64,000 nt of DNA from Diadema setosum. Lineage: Eukaryota; Echinodermata; Echinoidea; Diadematoida; Diadematidae. Each line of letters opens with the position of its first letter. Within the stretch, counting starts at the first letter, position 1. The notes under the pieces were generated by a model. The model was not told the origin of the DNA and did not search any database. It saw nothing but the letters and a program-made list of their open reading frames with translations. The stretch spans positions 16,043,150 to 16,107,149 of the forward strand of contig CM067069.1 of NCBI GenBank assembly GCA_033980235.1. The letters are read 5' to 3'. Positions 23,601 to 37,100 of this stretch are shown here, one piece after another. The position numbers and the translations under genes were made by a program.

Positions 23601-26600
23601 TTGATTTTATATTTTTTAATAAATTAATTATGCATATTTATGCATGAAATCATATTTTCACCTACAACTCCATCAAAAAGAATGAAGGATTGCTAAATTT
23701 TTGTGTCAGAGTTCCTCAAGACACATCAAACATTTTCTTTGAAAAAGTAGTGCAATCAAAATCAATTTCTTTTGTTTTCTATTGTTTTGTTAATTTCTTA
23801 TGTATTTCATTGTTTTTTCGACCTTTTGTTTTCTATTGTGTTTTTGCCAAAATTTGTTGCAGGCACTTTTTCAAGCTTATCTACATTAGAGTTGATTAAT
23901 TTCAATGTTCAAAAGTTGAAATAATCTAATTTATATCAATTAAACAAAAAAACACAATTTGCATTGGATTTGCACTCGAAATCATGAATTTGAGCTGTTT
24001 TCTGGTTGACATGCATATGCAAAACATTGCGTAACTTCAAAACGGTGTACCCGGACATCGCAAATTTGGTCTCAAAATATGCCGGAGACTTCAATGAAAG
24101 GAGTCATGAAACGACGTGGCAAAATCTTTGCGCGTTGCGGAATCGTGGCGCGAAATGTCGAGGGAGGAGGGGGGGGGGGTCAATTTGACCCCCCCCCCCC
24201 CCCCCCCCCAGTTAGAATAGGGTTAAAATCTCATCATTTTGCATCTTTCACCAAATGCTGCTTTCTGAAGTGGTAAAGAATGTGTGACAAAAGGGAATAT
24301 ATGTGATGGTTACTGAGCAATGCTGCAAGTGTCAAAGTACATATCACCACACTATGTATACTGTGTGTGTGTGTGTGTGTGCAGCCCATGCATGACCAAC
24401 TGTGACATCTGTGTTTAGACTCAGACATGCTCTCAAGAAACTCAAGTGCACCATTTTGTCGTAGTGGTATGTGAAGTGATATGCTACTCCATCATGTGAA
24501 AGGTGTTGGACTACTATAACTTTAAACACTCACTGCTACTTTTATGACTACTACTACCATTTTCTTAAAGCAAGAGACAAACAGCAAATGACAACAACAG
24601 CAGCAACAATAATCATAGACCACAGTGACAGGTACCCTGAAGGTCATTCTTCCTAATAATTATGTACACTGATAATGACTAGCAAACATGCCTTTCTTGA
24701 GATACTTTTTTCCACCCACCTGCTTGCTTTGCCTTGACGAATGCCTCCCACTGCTTGAACCAGGCCAGGCTGATGCAGTAGACTGATGTACTGCACGATT
24801 CGTCCTGCTGGAACTCTTCATTCAGCTAGTACACACAAACACCAAAACACATACACTGTATCAGGAACACAGATTATATCCAGAGAAAAAGTGAACATCA
24901 TTTACAACAGTGAACATCACAGAAATTCTGTGGACACATTATTTTATGAGCATAATAGTTTGTATGAATCAGGACCGGTAAGATAACTCATTGAGAGTTT
25001 GAAATCACAAGGAAGAACCACAGGCTTGCAGGCTTGGAGTGAGTGATCAGTTTTCTTTCCTCTTCAAGAAGAGAACTTGGCTTGTAAACCTAAAATAATA
25101 CTTGCTTCATTTATTGAAAATAGCATTCTATCTGCAGAAGTGAACATGAACAATGATACAAAATAATATACGAGATAGTAGCAACATTGATACCTAATAC
25201 GGTAGAAGATAACATCAACTATAGGGCAATAATACTCAATCTGAGTATAAGAATGTTTATGTGGCTGGACTTAGTATGAAAGTGTTAGCCCTGTCGACGT
25301 CTTCCCAAGAAGGTGGAGTACAAGCAACACTGGTGCAGGTTTGACACCACCATTCAAAATAGAAAAAAAAAAAGTGTCATAAAATGCTTCCACACCATAA
25401 GTGGCATAGTGTAAAGATACTAATCTTATACGAGAAACTGTCTGAATTTTGTTTCATTTTTGTTTTGTTTTGTTTTGTTAAAGATAATTTGTTTCCATAA
25501 ACATATTAAATATCGCCATATCGTGATCCTTGATAGATGACTCTTCTTCAATCACTTTGTCTTATCTCTCTTGGGCGTGGTCAAAACTGGATGAGGGGAG
25601 AGGTAAAAGGGGGTGTAAAAGACCAACTAAGGTCTCCAGACTCACCCTGATGAAGGTTTCCATCTCCTCCCTCCTCCTCCTCTCTAGCTGCTCCATCTCT
25701 GCCTGACACATGGAGCAGGGAGACAGTCTGTTCACGGCTGGGCCACCTCCAAACCTGTCCATACATGGGTAAGAGGAATTCCATTTTCCAATCTTTTTTT
25801 TTTTTCATTCTATTTCAATTTTCATGTAATTTGCATTCAATCTTATTTCATTTCAATTTTCCATAAAATTTCATCTCATTTTATTTCCTATTTATTTCAT
25901 TCCAATTTCATTTCAATTTCACTTCAGTCCCATTCAAGTCAATTTCATTTCCAATTCATTTCAGTCCCATTCATCTCAATTTCATTTCAATTTCATTTCA
26001 ATTTCATTTCAATTCCATTCATGTCAATTTCACATTCATTTTAATTTCCATGTCTCTGCAACTTTTTTTTTCTTGGATAGGAATTAACCAAAAAAAAAAA
26101 AAGAAAAAAAGATGGAGACCATAGGTATGAATGAAGACATGTAAGATGACAAATTGAAGACATAAATCACATTGCTCTTCCATCAGAATTCATAAATCCA
26201 TCATGGAATTAATCTAAAGTCATATTCTTAAATGATTGTACATGCAGGGGCTGGCACATGAGCAGAGGTTGAAGCATGACAATCATGGAAAAATCCCTAT
26301 GAATTGATGAAACAGTGGTTTGTTCTCTGAACTAAAATGTTGCAGGTGGAGGGGTATATGCAAACAAAGAGCTAAATCAGACTTGGCCCAAACTGTGGAA
26401 AGAAATCTGCAGAGTTTTACTGAACTTCAACTACACAAGGTAAAATTATCAAGAACTAGTGATATATTATTTGCTTTGTGTGGACTTGCAAATATGACCT
26501 GAATTTCTTTGTAAAATGCAACTATTTCAGTCAATTTCTTTATATTGTTGTTAATGTACTCATTAGTCTGAATGTTCTCTTCTTCATAGCTTTGAACAGG

Positions 26601-28106
26601 TTTCATTTGTAGCAATTTATATTGGAAAATCTTGTGCCATTGTAAAATATGGATCACAATACAGTTTCCTCTTTTTTGTGTAGATTTTGGCATCACACTG
26701 CAAAGCAAATTAGCACAATGATTTCAAGCAGCACACTTGAAATTTTATGTTCATTTGGGCAGTGTGACATCACCCAGGGAAAGAGAAGGCAAGAGGAGAG
26801 AGAGGAACTCACGTCTTGTACAGATGATCCCAAACAGGTTGTGGGACTCTCAACACAAGTTTGTCCACATAGGGAGTCTTGCTTGGTTGCACACCTATGA
26901 CACAATTGTGATAATAAAACAACAACAGTGGCTGATTAACATATACATATTTTTTTTTTTTTGTTTTGTGGCATTTATCTTATCTGATGCAAAAATATCC
27001 TACATGTTACTACAAGAAAATAATTCTAATAAAGATGACTCTGAGGCTGATTTTGTAGCAGCAAAGATAGTAATTCTAAAACCAATTATTACTATAAATT
27101 ATTATTTTCATTGTCATCATTTGAGTAAACTATTTGATTTGAAATTTGGTACATATCACTATAGTACATTGGTGTACATGTATATACATTTGCAGGGATA
27201 TTTGTATTTCTTCATATTCTACATCAGCTGATTTCATTTTCAGCTGCAATAAATTACATGTATGTGTAGCTAGTCTTTGATGTAAAATCGTATACTGAAA
27301 GAGAAATGCATTTGTAGTAAATGTAATAAGGCTCATTTTCTTCATCTGTTTAACCCTATTCTAACTGGGCTATTTGAGACCAAGTTTTTACTGGGGGGGG
27401 GGGGGGGGGTCAATTTGACCCCCCCTTCAGATCTCGGCCGCCGATCGCGCGATCGCCGCAAAATTTTGCCTGAACATAGAGCCGGATGTCAACTACAAGA
27501 TTACATGGTCATACAATAGAAAAATTTTGATTTCATATTTTTTGATAAATTAATTATGCAAATTAACGCATGAAATCATATTTTCACCTATAACTCCATC
27601 AAAAAGGCTGAAGAATTATTAATTTTTTGTGTTAGAGTTCCTCAAGACACATCAAACAATTTTCTAGTAAAAAAATAGCGCATTCAAAATCATTTTCTTG
27701 TGTTTTTTATTGTTTTGTTAATTTCTTATGTATTTTATTGTTTTTTTCGATCTTTTGTTTTCTATTGTTTTTTGCCAAAATTTGTTGGAGGCACTTTTTC
27801 AAGCTTATCTACATTAGAATTGATTTATTTCAATGGTTAAAAGTTGAAATAATCTAATTTATATCAATTAAACAAAAAAACACAGTTTCCATTGGATTTG
27901 CACACGAAATCATGAATTTGAGCGTTTTTCAGGTTGACATGCATATGCAAAACGTTGCATAACTTCAGAATGGTGTACCCGGATGTCGCAAATTTGGTCT
28001 CAAAATATGCGGGAGACTCAAATGAAAAAAGTCATGAAACGACGCGGCAAAATCTTTGCGCGTTGCGGCATCGTGGCGCGAAACGTCGAGGGGGGGGGTC
28101 AATTTG

Positions 28107-28144
<38 letters not shown>

Positions 28145-31100
28145 AGTTAGAATAGGGTTAATGAGAATAATCATTGTATTGTTTTGTTTGTACATTTACA
28201 TCCAAGGACACACAATTCAGCCTCTGGGCTGCTACGTATCTTCCTTTGGATGAAATAAACCGATATCTCTCTATCTTATAATCACCACTGTCACACTATA
28301 TATCACAAATACATGAGAAAAACAACATACTGTACATCTCTATCATAGTTGCTACATTACAAATAACATTGTCTACAGCTGTCCAACAGATTAAACAAGA
28401 GAGATAACTAAACTGCAAGAGGCGAGAGGCAAGGTACCATTAGAGCCATACGATAAATGATTCTGACCTCCATGTTTGCAGAGAAAGTCATGGTTGGTGA
28501 TGGGCCCTGGTTCTGCAAAATTGTTGAGTTTGTTGAGCCACTGCAGGGACACATAGAAGTGGAGCAAACTGGGCTGTTTTTGGAGGAAAGCAACAACACC
28601 AACAATAATTTCAGTATTCATCGTAGAGCTGCGCTCCCACTGTGCACTGTTTCACAAATCATATACCTGCACAACATGGAAAAAAAAATATGCTTAAAGA
28701 ATAAAATCTAAGTGTTCACACTTTAACAGTTTTCTTGTCTTCCACGAATGATGACCCTCTTAGGTTTTCTGATAGAAAGCTTTGTTTGTTTCCTTTCACT
28801 GTTTGCTTCCTTCCATTGGTCATAAAGACCTCAAATGCCTCCTTTTCATACGATCTGGTATTCTAAGATCTACTTCTAGAACATTGCAGTTCTCAACCAA
28901 AGACTAATGTTATTGGGCTGTATTGTATTGCATTATCATCTTATTGTCGTCCACATTCTGTAATACCAATGAGGATATATATACTATGACCCCGTTTACA
29001 GTGCGAGGCTCGGCCGCGGCCGAGCCCAGCCCCGCTTCAGTGTAAACGCGCAAAAGGCCAAATGCGAGGCCAAAATTGGCCTCGCATTTGGCCTCGCTCT
29101 GGAGGTGGTCTCGGCCGCGGCCGAGCCGCGGCCGAGCCGCAGCCGAGCCCTGCCTCTTCTTGGTGTAAACGCAAACTGGGCCAAATGCGCGGCCAATTGC
29201 GCGGCCAATTTTAGTCTGGCTTCCAAACCCTCTGCCTGTATCTTTCGCTATTCAGGATATTAACCCCCTCAACGTCGAAAACTAGTATAGTTTAAGGTGG
29301 TTTTGTCCTGCAAAGGATTTTTTTTTCCTTCGGCAAAGGCCTTTGCCCGAACGGCGACTTCGTCGTCACGGAATTCATTTGGCAAAGGGTCTGAAAACCA
29401 GACAATACCAAATTGCGTTTGTTTACAAGCAGAGCGCCACTACGACAAAATATTGAAAGGTTTGAATCAAAAGCGCGGCCGAGCCCAGCAGTGTAAACGG
29501 ACAAAATTGCGAGGCTCGGCCGCGCAATTGAGGCCGGACTCGGCCGTGGCCGAGCCGCGGCCGAGCCCGGCCCCGCACTGTAAACGGGGTCTAAGAGGAT
29601 ATATACTAATGCATAGGAACTCATATTATCCTTGAGGGCTTTTAGTTTTACGGCACAGCACACACAATCCAATAGCACAGCATACACAGAAGCAAAAAAG
29701 CTCAGAAAATTCAATATTTTATATGCCATATATTTAGTGAGTCTAAATTTTCACAAATCGGACCTCCCAATGATTGTGGAGTACAGGACTAAAGGGAGAA
29801 AATGTATACGTGCATGTCACATTTATATCAGGATCAGATTTTTGCATGTCTTTAAATTTGGGAATACCATCTGACTCAGGAATTCACAAAAATAAAAACC
29901 ATGGGATATTTGGCGCATACAGTATTGTATAACCCATCACACATAGGGAAAGGAGGTTCTCATGTATCAACCCAAGGGCTTTCATCACATCTGAGAGGTA
30001 ATGGGTTAATAATTTGGACTCTCACCTCATCCTGTTCAAACAAGTCCTGCACTTTCTGCCTTTCTTTGATTGCCTCTTCCGAAGATTTCCTGCAAAGGGA
30101 GGAAATACAGGTATAAATGTGATCACATGATTTACAGTTGGGTTACGACGAAAATGCAAAATATTACCCCAAAAGGACCACAACATCAAAAGCATTGCAG
30201 TCTCGGAGCATACACATTTGAGGTTGCTACGTGATGTTTTATATTTGATAACATCAACCGCAATATATGGGGCCACAGCAGTATACATCTCACCAGGGTA
30301 AATTGCACGCAGCAGCATGTTAGCTGCATGTGATTCAATACTACTGCCAGGGCAAGATTGGATCATCAAAAACTAGTAACATTCTACAAACTTACAGCTG
30401 AACGGGGATGGCTCTTCAGGAATAAAAGTCTGGTACACCAATGTTTATCACTTTATACTCTTGATCTCAAAATACAAAATTGTACTTCAAAACCTCATTA
30501 TCCTTGCAAATCACATCAGCCAAATAAATTTCTTGGTAGACCCTTTCAATATATTGCAAGCAACATAATTAACGATAGTGGCAGATGAATTTCGAGCCCT
30601 CTTTGAAACCATTTTTTGAGCTGAGTGCCTGAGCACAAAAAGACTTAAATCACTCGGATACCAAATAAATTCCTCTCACCTGTAGAAGAGAACGTATGCC
30701 TCACAGTTGGCCACCTGCATTTCGTTGACCTCCGTCACGTAGATGTCGTCGTATTCGTACCACTTGCTGTTCAGCCAGTTCTGAGCGTAGCAGGTGTAGT
30801 GGCCGCCTGTGACAACCAGTGGGGTGTGAGAGAATGGGGCTATCACCTCTGCTTCTGCCCTTCAGTCCCCGCCCCACCCCCCTCCCCACACTCATTACCA
30901 TTAAAAACTGAAATGCAAATCGCCCCATTTGTCCATCCTACCATACCTCTTGACTTATAGGAATCTACGACCTTGTCCCCCCAAACCCCTGGTATGCACC
31001 ATTTCCTGATTCTCCTTTCCATGAACATCCACATAATGTCTAAATCAATGTGTAAACCAAACTGTAGTGTTTATTTGTGGTATCATTCTGAAATGAAGTT

Positions 31101-34100
31101 TGTCTATGGCACATTTTTTTGAAATTCATTTTTAGTTTGCAGAAACATAGAAAACAAAAAGAAAGCATAAAACATAAAAGAAATAGGAAAGAGAAGAACC
31201 CACTAAAGAAAACAATTGAAACAAGACAAAAAAAAAAAAAAAACACAATGAAACAATGAATACTACTTTCTCTGCAAATTTCAGGGGAAGGGTCCTGGGT
31301 AATTGCCCAGGGGGTAATTGGCCTAGACCTGGCTGTGTATTGCAATAAGTTCACAGTCAGCACAAAAGGCTGTCATGATTAAGATATATTGCAACCAAGA
31401 ATCAAATCAGGAGGAGGAAGATATAGACCATGTACTCACCCCCTGCAGTACCGTGATGACAAATCACTGCATTTAGATCATATGTTGCACAGGTGTTCTT
31501 GCAATCTGAGAAGAAGAAAAAACAAAACAAAAGAAAAGCACTGAGAAATTCCAGTACCTTCATTTGTAGGACCATAAACTCATAGAACAATCTAGTATGT
31601 TATACATGAAGAAACAAACAAACAAACAAACAAACCAAACTTTTGAGAGGATAAACGGATATTTTGTTTCATCTGAAACTAGTGTAGTAAGGCAATACAA
31701 GAATAACTTGATTTTGGTCAAGTTTTATGAAAGTTACAAAAACTTGAATGATGATGATGATGAAAAAGCATTTAGCACCATTCATCTGTAGAAACATTCA
31801 AAGGTGCCCGGCTTCTACAATGTGTCAGACATCATTCATAAAGTTGCTGGAAAAGACAGTCTTCAGTTCAGATTTGAAGGTATTAAGGTTGTTAAAATTC
31901 CCAAGCGGGACTGGTAGAGAATTCCACAGCTTTGGTGCAACAGAAGAGAAGGCTCTACCCCCATACATTAGAGACTCCAACTCTCCTGCTTTCGACGGGA
32001 GATCTCCCGCCAAAAGCCCATTTTTACAAAATCTCCCGCTCTCCCGTTTGAGAATTAATTTCTACCGCCCTGGCTCTGTGTCTCCCGTTTGAAATGATTT
32101 CTTACTTTTTGTCCTTGTATATTGAAAAATAAGCCTTAGATAGCACGAGAGAGCATCAAGAACCCTAATTAATAGAGCTTCTAGGGCCCAAGTAGGCCCT
32201 GGACCCCAGCCGTAAGGAACTTTGCGCACATCAAGTTGGAGTCTCCATTTGCTAGGGGGTGCAGGCGGGAGAGTCTCCAGATCAGAAGGTGCTTGGGGTT
32301 GGAGTCTCTGCATACATTTTTAGGCTGGTATTGACACAAGTTCTGCCAAAATGTTACTGTAAAAGCTTTTTGATATTTGTGTTTATACTGAAAATAAAAT
32401 GACTTAAAATTCAAAAAAAAGTGAAACAAACACTTCTCTGACAATATCTGCTCTGGCATGTTGCTGGCAGCATGGTCAGGCTCAAACGGCTTGTATTACT
32501 TATGACACCAGGGGGTCATCATTCTCACCTTTGGCAAGATATGGGGTCATGTCCAGGCCCTCCATGGGGAACGAAACGTGGCTGCAGATCTTGGAGGAGT
32601 AGGATGTGAAGGACTCGTGGCGGAACCTTTTGAGGTGGATGCACAGCACCTGTGGAAAATAATGGTGCGACAGAGTGTGAGAAAGTGGAATCCCCCTATG
32701 ATGTTGGAGGTTAGAATAGAGGAAACAGGTAGAAAGTTCTCATGACCTGCAGAAAACAGGTTCTTATCCAGCGATGACAGCACACAGATTTATAAACTCA
32801 ACACTCGAACATATTCATAAATTTTGGAAGGATTGTCCAATTTTTTTCCTCAAACCTGATATGTTTATTGATGTGTTTCATGAATACTGTATATTTCTGT
32901 ATTCACTGAACCCACATCTACATATTTTGGGTTCATTGCAGCAGGGTGAGGAGGGGGGGGGGGGGAGGGGCACTGTAGGGTTACATGAGTTGGTTTACTT
33001 ACCTCTGGTAGCTCGAGCACTTGCACAAACTTGACACCATTCCTGAGTCTGGAGTGTGAGGATGAAATCAAAATGAATACTTGATAATCAGACTGAAATC
33101 TGCCAGAGTTTACCAAAGGTCAGAGGTTATTCTGATCAATTTTTCTCAATAAACTGTGGAATATCAACATGAATTTCAACATAGTCAAAGACAGCCAATG
33201 ACCAAAAGCTGAGTGGTAAAAACAACAACCTTATGCAATGACTGAAGCAGGTCAAAGTCACTGAATGGGATTCACAGGAATCTTTAATTATCACAAACCT
33301 CAACAACATGACTTTGAAGGGACATGCTGTAACTTTCTAGTCCTGAATCTTGACACTTGTCATTAGCAGGCAGAACAAACTTTTCTGTAACAGAGTCCTG
33401 ACAATACAATCTTGACTACTTTATCTGATGTAACGTCTGGCATAAATTCTGTTGATTCTCTCCTGTTGATCATGAATTTAAGTCCAAAATTTCAGATGCT
33501 ATTACATGTCAAACACTTACTTCTTGCACTTTTCACAGCTGTACATGTTGTCACCTGTAGAGAAATCATGATATCAATAATGCAGTGAATTCTTTGTAAT
33601 ACCACATGCATTCCACTACAATTCGCATTATCTCACTATTCACTATCCTTTTGAAAGGGTGGGGGGGGGGGGAAGGAAATAGAATAAAGTTTCTTTAAAA
33701 GAATATAAACAATGCAAACTGCACAAATACCTTTTTCAGTGTTAGTGATATCTTAAGCTTATGAATAATTAGTAATGAAGACATGAGAAAATTGTTATAG
33801 TCATTTTCTTGTATCCTCAAAAGATTTAAAATTGAGTCAAAAGGAGCCTGAGCTTTTGATCTTTGCAGAATGTTTGACAAAGATTCTGCTAGGATCAAAA
33901 GCTCAGGCCCCTCTTTATTCAATTTTACTACACTGGCTGGCTATTATTGGATAAACAGTTTTCGGCAGCTATTTTTCTGCTCTGAAGATTTACTAAACCC
34001 TTATCAAATACCAACGCTTTTATAAGCATTTTGTGACAGGGAAGGTCTCTGGCATGTAATTTTCTCACACCTTTGTTTGTTTCATTTCCACCTGAGAAGA

Positions 34101-37100
34101 TGGCTGGATAGCCCATATTTAGCTGCAACAGCTGGTCTTCCTTAGGGTCCAGTTGGATGTAATGTGGGACCACTTCACTGGGTTAATCACCCTGCTCTTT
34201 GCAATGAATAAATGAAGCGGGATCTTTTACGTGCATGAGTAGTGACTCTCTCACACACGGGACCCTTTATTTTATGTCTTATGTGAGGGACAGAGTGTTT
34301 TGCCTCTTACTAGAGGGGAGGGTATGATTACCTCCAAACATAAAAGACAAGAACAAATAGTTTGACAAAGTTTATGTTACCGTAACTCATGACTTTAAGA
34401 ATGAGATTACCTTTAAGATCATCAGCAGAGAAGAAAGCAGCGAGGCAGTTGTCCAGCGTGATATTGGGACCCCACAGCCAGCTTCTGCTCAGTAAGAAAA
34501 AAGGCAGAAGAATTGTGGCGTTGACTTTTATGTCTTGTTTCTCTTGGTTTACTACACACCATCTCATTCACTACTTGACTTGCATGGAGCATCACCAATA
34601 CATTCCTCTTTATACACACATTTAGAGACAATCAATGGAAATAAAGCTACATTTATCATCTCAAGATGACTGACTTGGATTGGTGTGAAGGTGTAATCCT
34701 GCATTCAAAATGACATGGATGCTTTTGCACATAATTTCACTTTATATTTTTTCTAGTTGGTATTCTTCCATATGGTGTCCAATACTTCAATAAAATATGT
34801 AGAAGACATGTTGGCAAAGACAGTCAAATCTCCCTGATTGTCTAACTGGACAAACCCTGCATCACATCGAGGACTGCCATCTTTGGATGTTTTCAGGAGG
34901 GCTAACAGAACTTGCCAAACCAAGAGATGCTGCCCTGGGTCCCATTTCATAAAACTTGTTATCAATAACAAGTTACGATAGTTGTTACAGGCTACTGAAA
35001 TCCTTGCATCTGATTGGCTGAGAGCAAATTTGTCATAGAAATGTGGCAGTTGTTACTGATAACAAGTTTTATAAAAAGGGACCCTGGACTGTATAAGCAA
35101 ACTTGGACATTAACCAAGATGAGGCCATGACCTCCCCTTTGTATTGCATTATGCAACAGAAGAAGACTGGACATGTCTACAAAAAGTGCAGCTCTATAAA
35201 CTCTCTTAATTTTCACTTTTACAGCGTCATCCCCTCTGGACAAGAGAGTGGAGGTTTGAGTTTGGCACAAATGACTACAACACCTCTGACTTGATCAGAT
35301 ACACCTCACTTTCACACTAGGTCCCAAATCAAAGCCAAAAACCATTATAGTGTGAATGCTCGCTGGGACTTGTCCCCCCGTCCCTGCACAGCAAATCGGG
35401 CAAGGGGGCAAAATTTGGAGGGAAGAGTGACCTTGGGCCGTAATTGATAGTGGCCAGCTGTATTCATCAAATGCGTGCATGCGGGAAGTCTGGTTTCAAG
35501 TGGCATGGCTCTTCCCAACTGAATGCCCCTGCAGCTAAGGGACAGTCGAAATGGCAGTGTGGACGGTCAGTCGTAAAAATGATATGATCTCTCCTGACCC
35601 TGCTTGTGATGCAGGGTCTAATGTGAGTGTTGGGAAAGAGAGTGCCTGACTATTCATCAATGACGGAAGAAGGAGAAAGCGAGAAGGGGGGGGGGGGGGG
35701 ACAGAAAGGGAGACAGAAGGGGAACAGAGAGGGGAGAGGGAGAGAGATGGAGGGAGGGGAAGTGAGAGACTATACCACAGTGCAGTCAAGGAGCGCCATT
35801 CTGAGGTCTTACATACCCTGTGATGATGCCGTAAAACCAGGACAGCCACCCTTGCTTCCGATGGGTGTCCGCACAGGTGCCGGTGGACTTTGGAGGCAGG
35901 TCCTGGATCCGAGCCAGGTCCTCCTTGCCCGGGATGGGCAGGGACAGGTCCTGGTAATTCTCCTTCTGACACGAGATCTGTCAAGAATTGACAAGAAAAT
36001 AACTGAGAAAACAGAGAAGCATCATCTTCTATAGTGTACCTGCTATGATGATAATGTGCTAACAATTCCACTGGAAAGTCTTTGAAATATCTTATTTCAA
36101 TATGATATACTGTGAATTCAGAAATTTTCGCTAGTGCGAATTCTAAAACCTGCAAAAAATATCTTCACAATTCTATCTGCATGTTTTGACTGGGTTAACA
36201 ATTGCACAGCACGAGTTCCAGAACCCACGAATATGTTTTTTGAGCCTCCCAGCGCGAAAAATTAATCACGTAAAAATATTGACGTTGACAGTAATCCTTT
36301 GATATTTCAAATCACACTTTTACAGCAGTAAAACCCCCATGAAAATATCACAACTAATGATGGAATCCATATATGAAATAAATTCCCTTTTGAACAAGTA
36401 GGAAGAAGTTGTATTACCTTTGATAAAACTGCCTTAAGAGAAAAAAAAAAATAAGTGTTTATTCTTGACTTAATTTCATTGTGTTTAATAACAGAATGCA
36501 ATAAGGGGATGCATAGGACACTGGCTCTCCATCATCATAACACATGTATCCATTCTATTCCTTTCAAAGCATGAAGATCCAAATCAAAATTCTCACAGAC
36601 AAAGAGGTGAAATAGAGTTGGGTTTAACTCTTTCGCATCCTCATCCGCACCCAGGCAGGGACAAAATTCCATGTGACTGTGACTACAACCAGCACAAAAC
36701 GCAAGGGATTGGAAGGATGTGACGCTTACGTTTTCGCAGGTGAGACACTGAACGGAGCTGAGAATCTTCCCATCAAAGACATCGGATATGATGCTGCGGT
36801 ATGTCGTCGGCTGCGGTTTCTTCTTTTTCACTGTGCGAGTTGAAGAAGGAGAAAAAGAGTGAGTTAATCGCCACATAGATATTAAAGGGAAAGGTGAAAG
36901 AGATTTTGTTCTCCCTCATGTGTAACATGGAAATCAAAATTTGTATAGTGAACGCAATGTCTTCCACACACCATAGACTGCTGGTTCACAATACTGTATG
37001 CACTGTATTGAGCACACTGTTTTTACTGTTGAGTCCCAATTCTTTCATGATGAACTCATTATAGAAATTATAACCTGACAGATGTCGTCAGCATATGCAC

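Noticed and set aside
28996..29729. Open frames on both strands in the GC-rich element
   Set aside because: The palindromic CGGCCG composition suppresses stop codons; no domain.
35535..36155. 206-codon minus-strand open frame
   Set aside because: It overlaps USP exon 12 in the wrong register; the homologous frame ([10 protein letters not shown]) is different.
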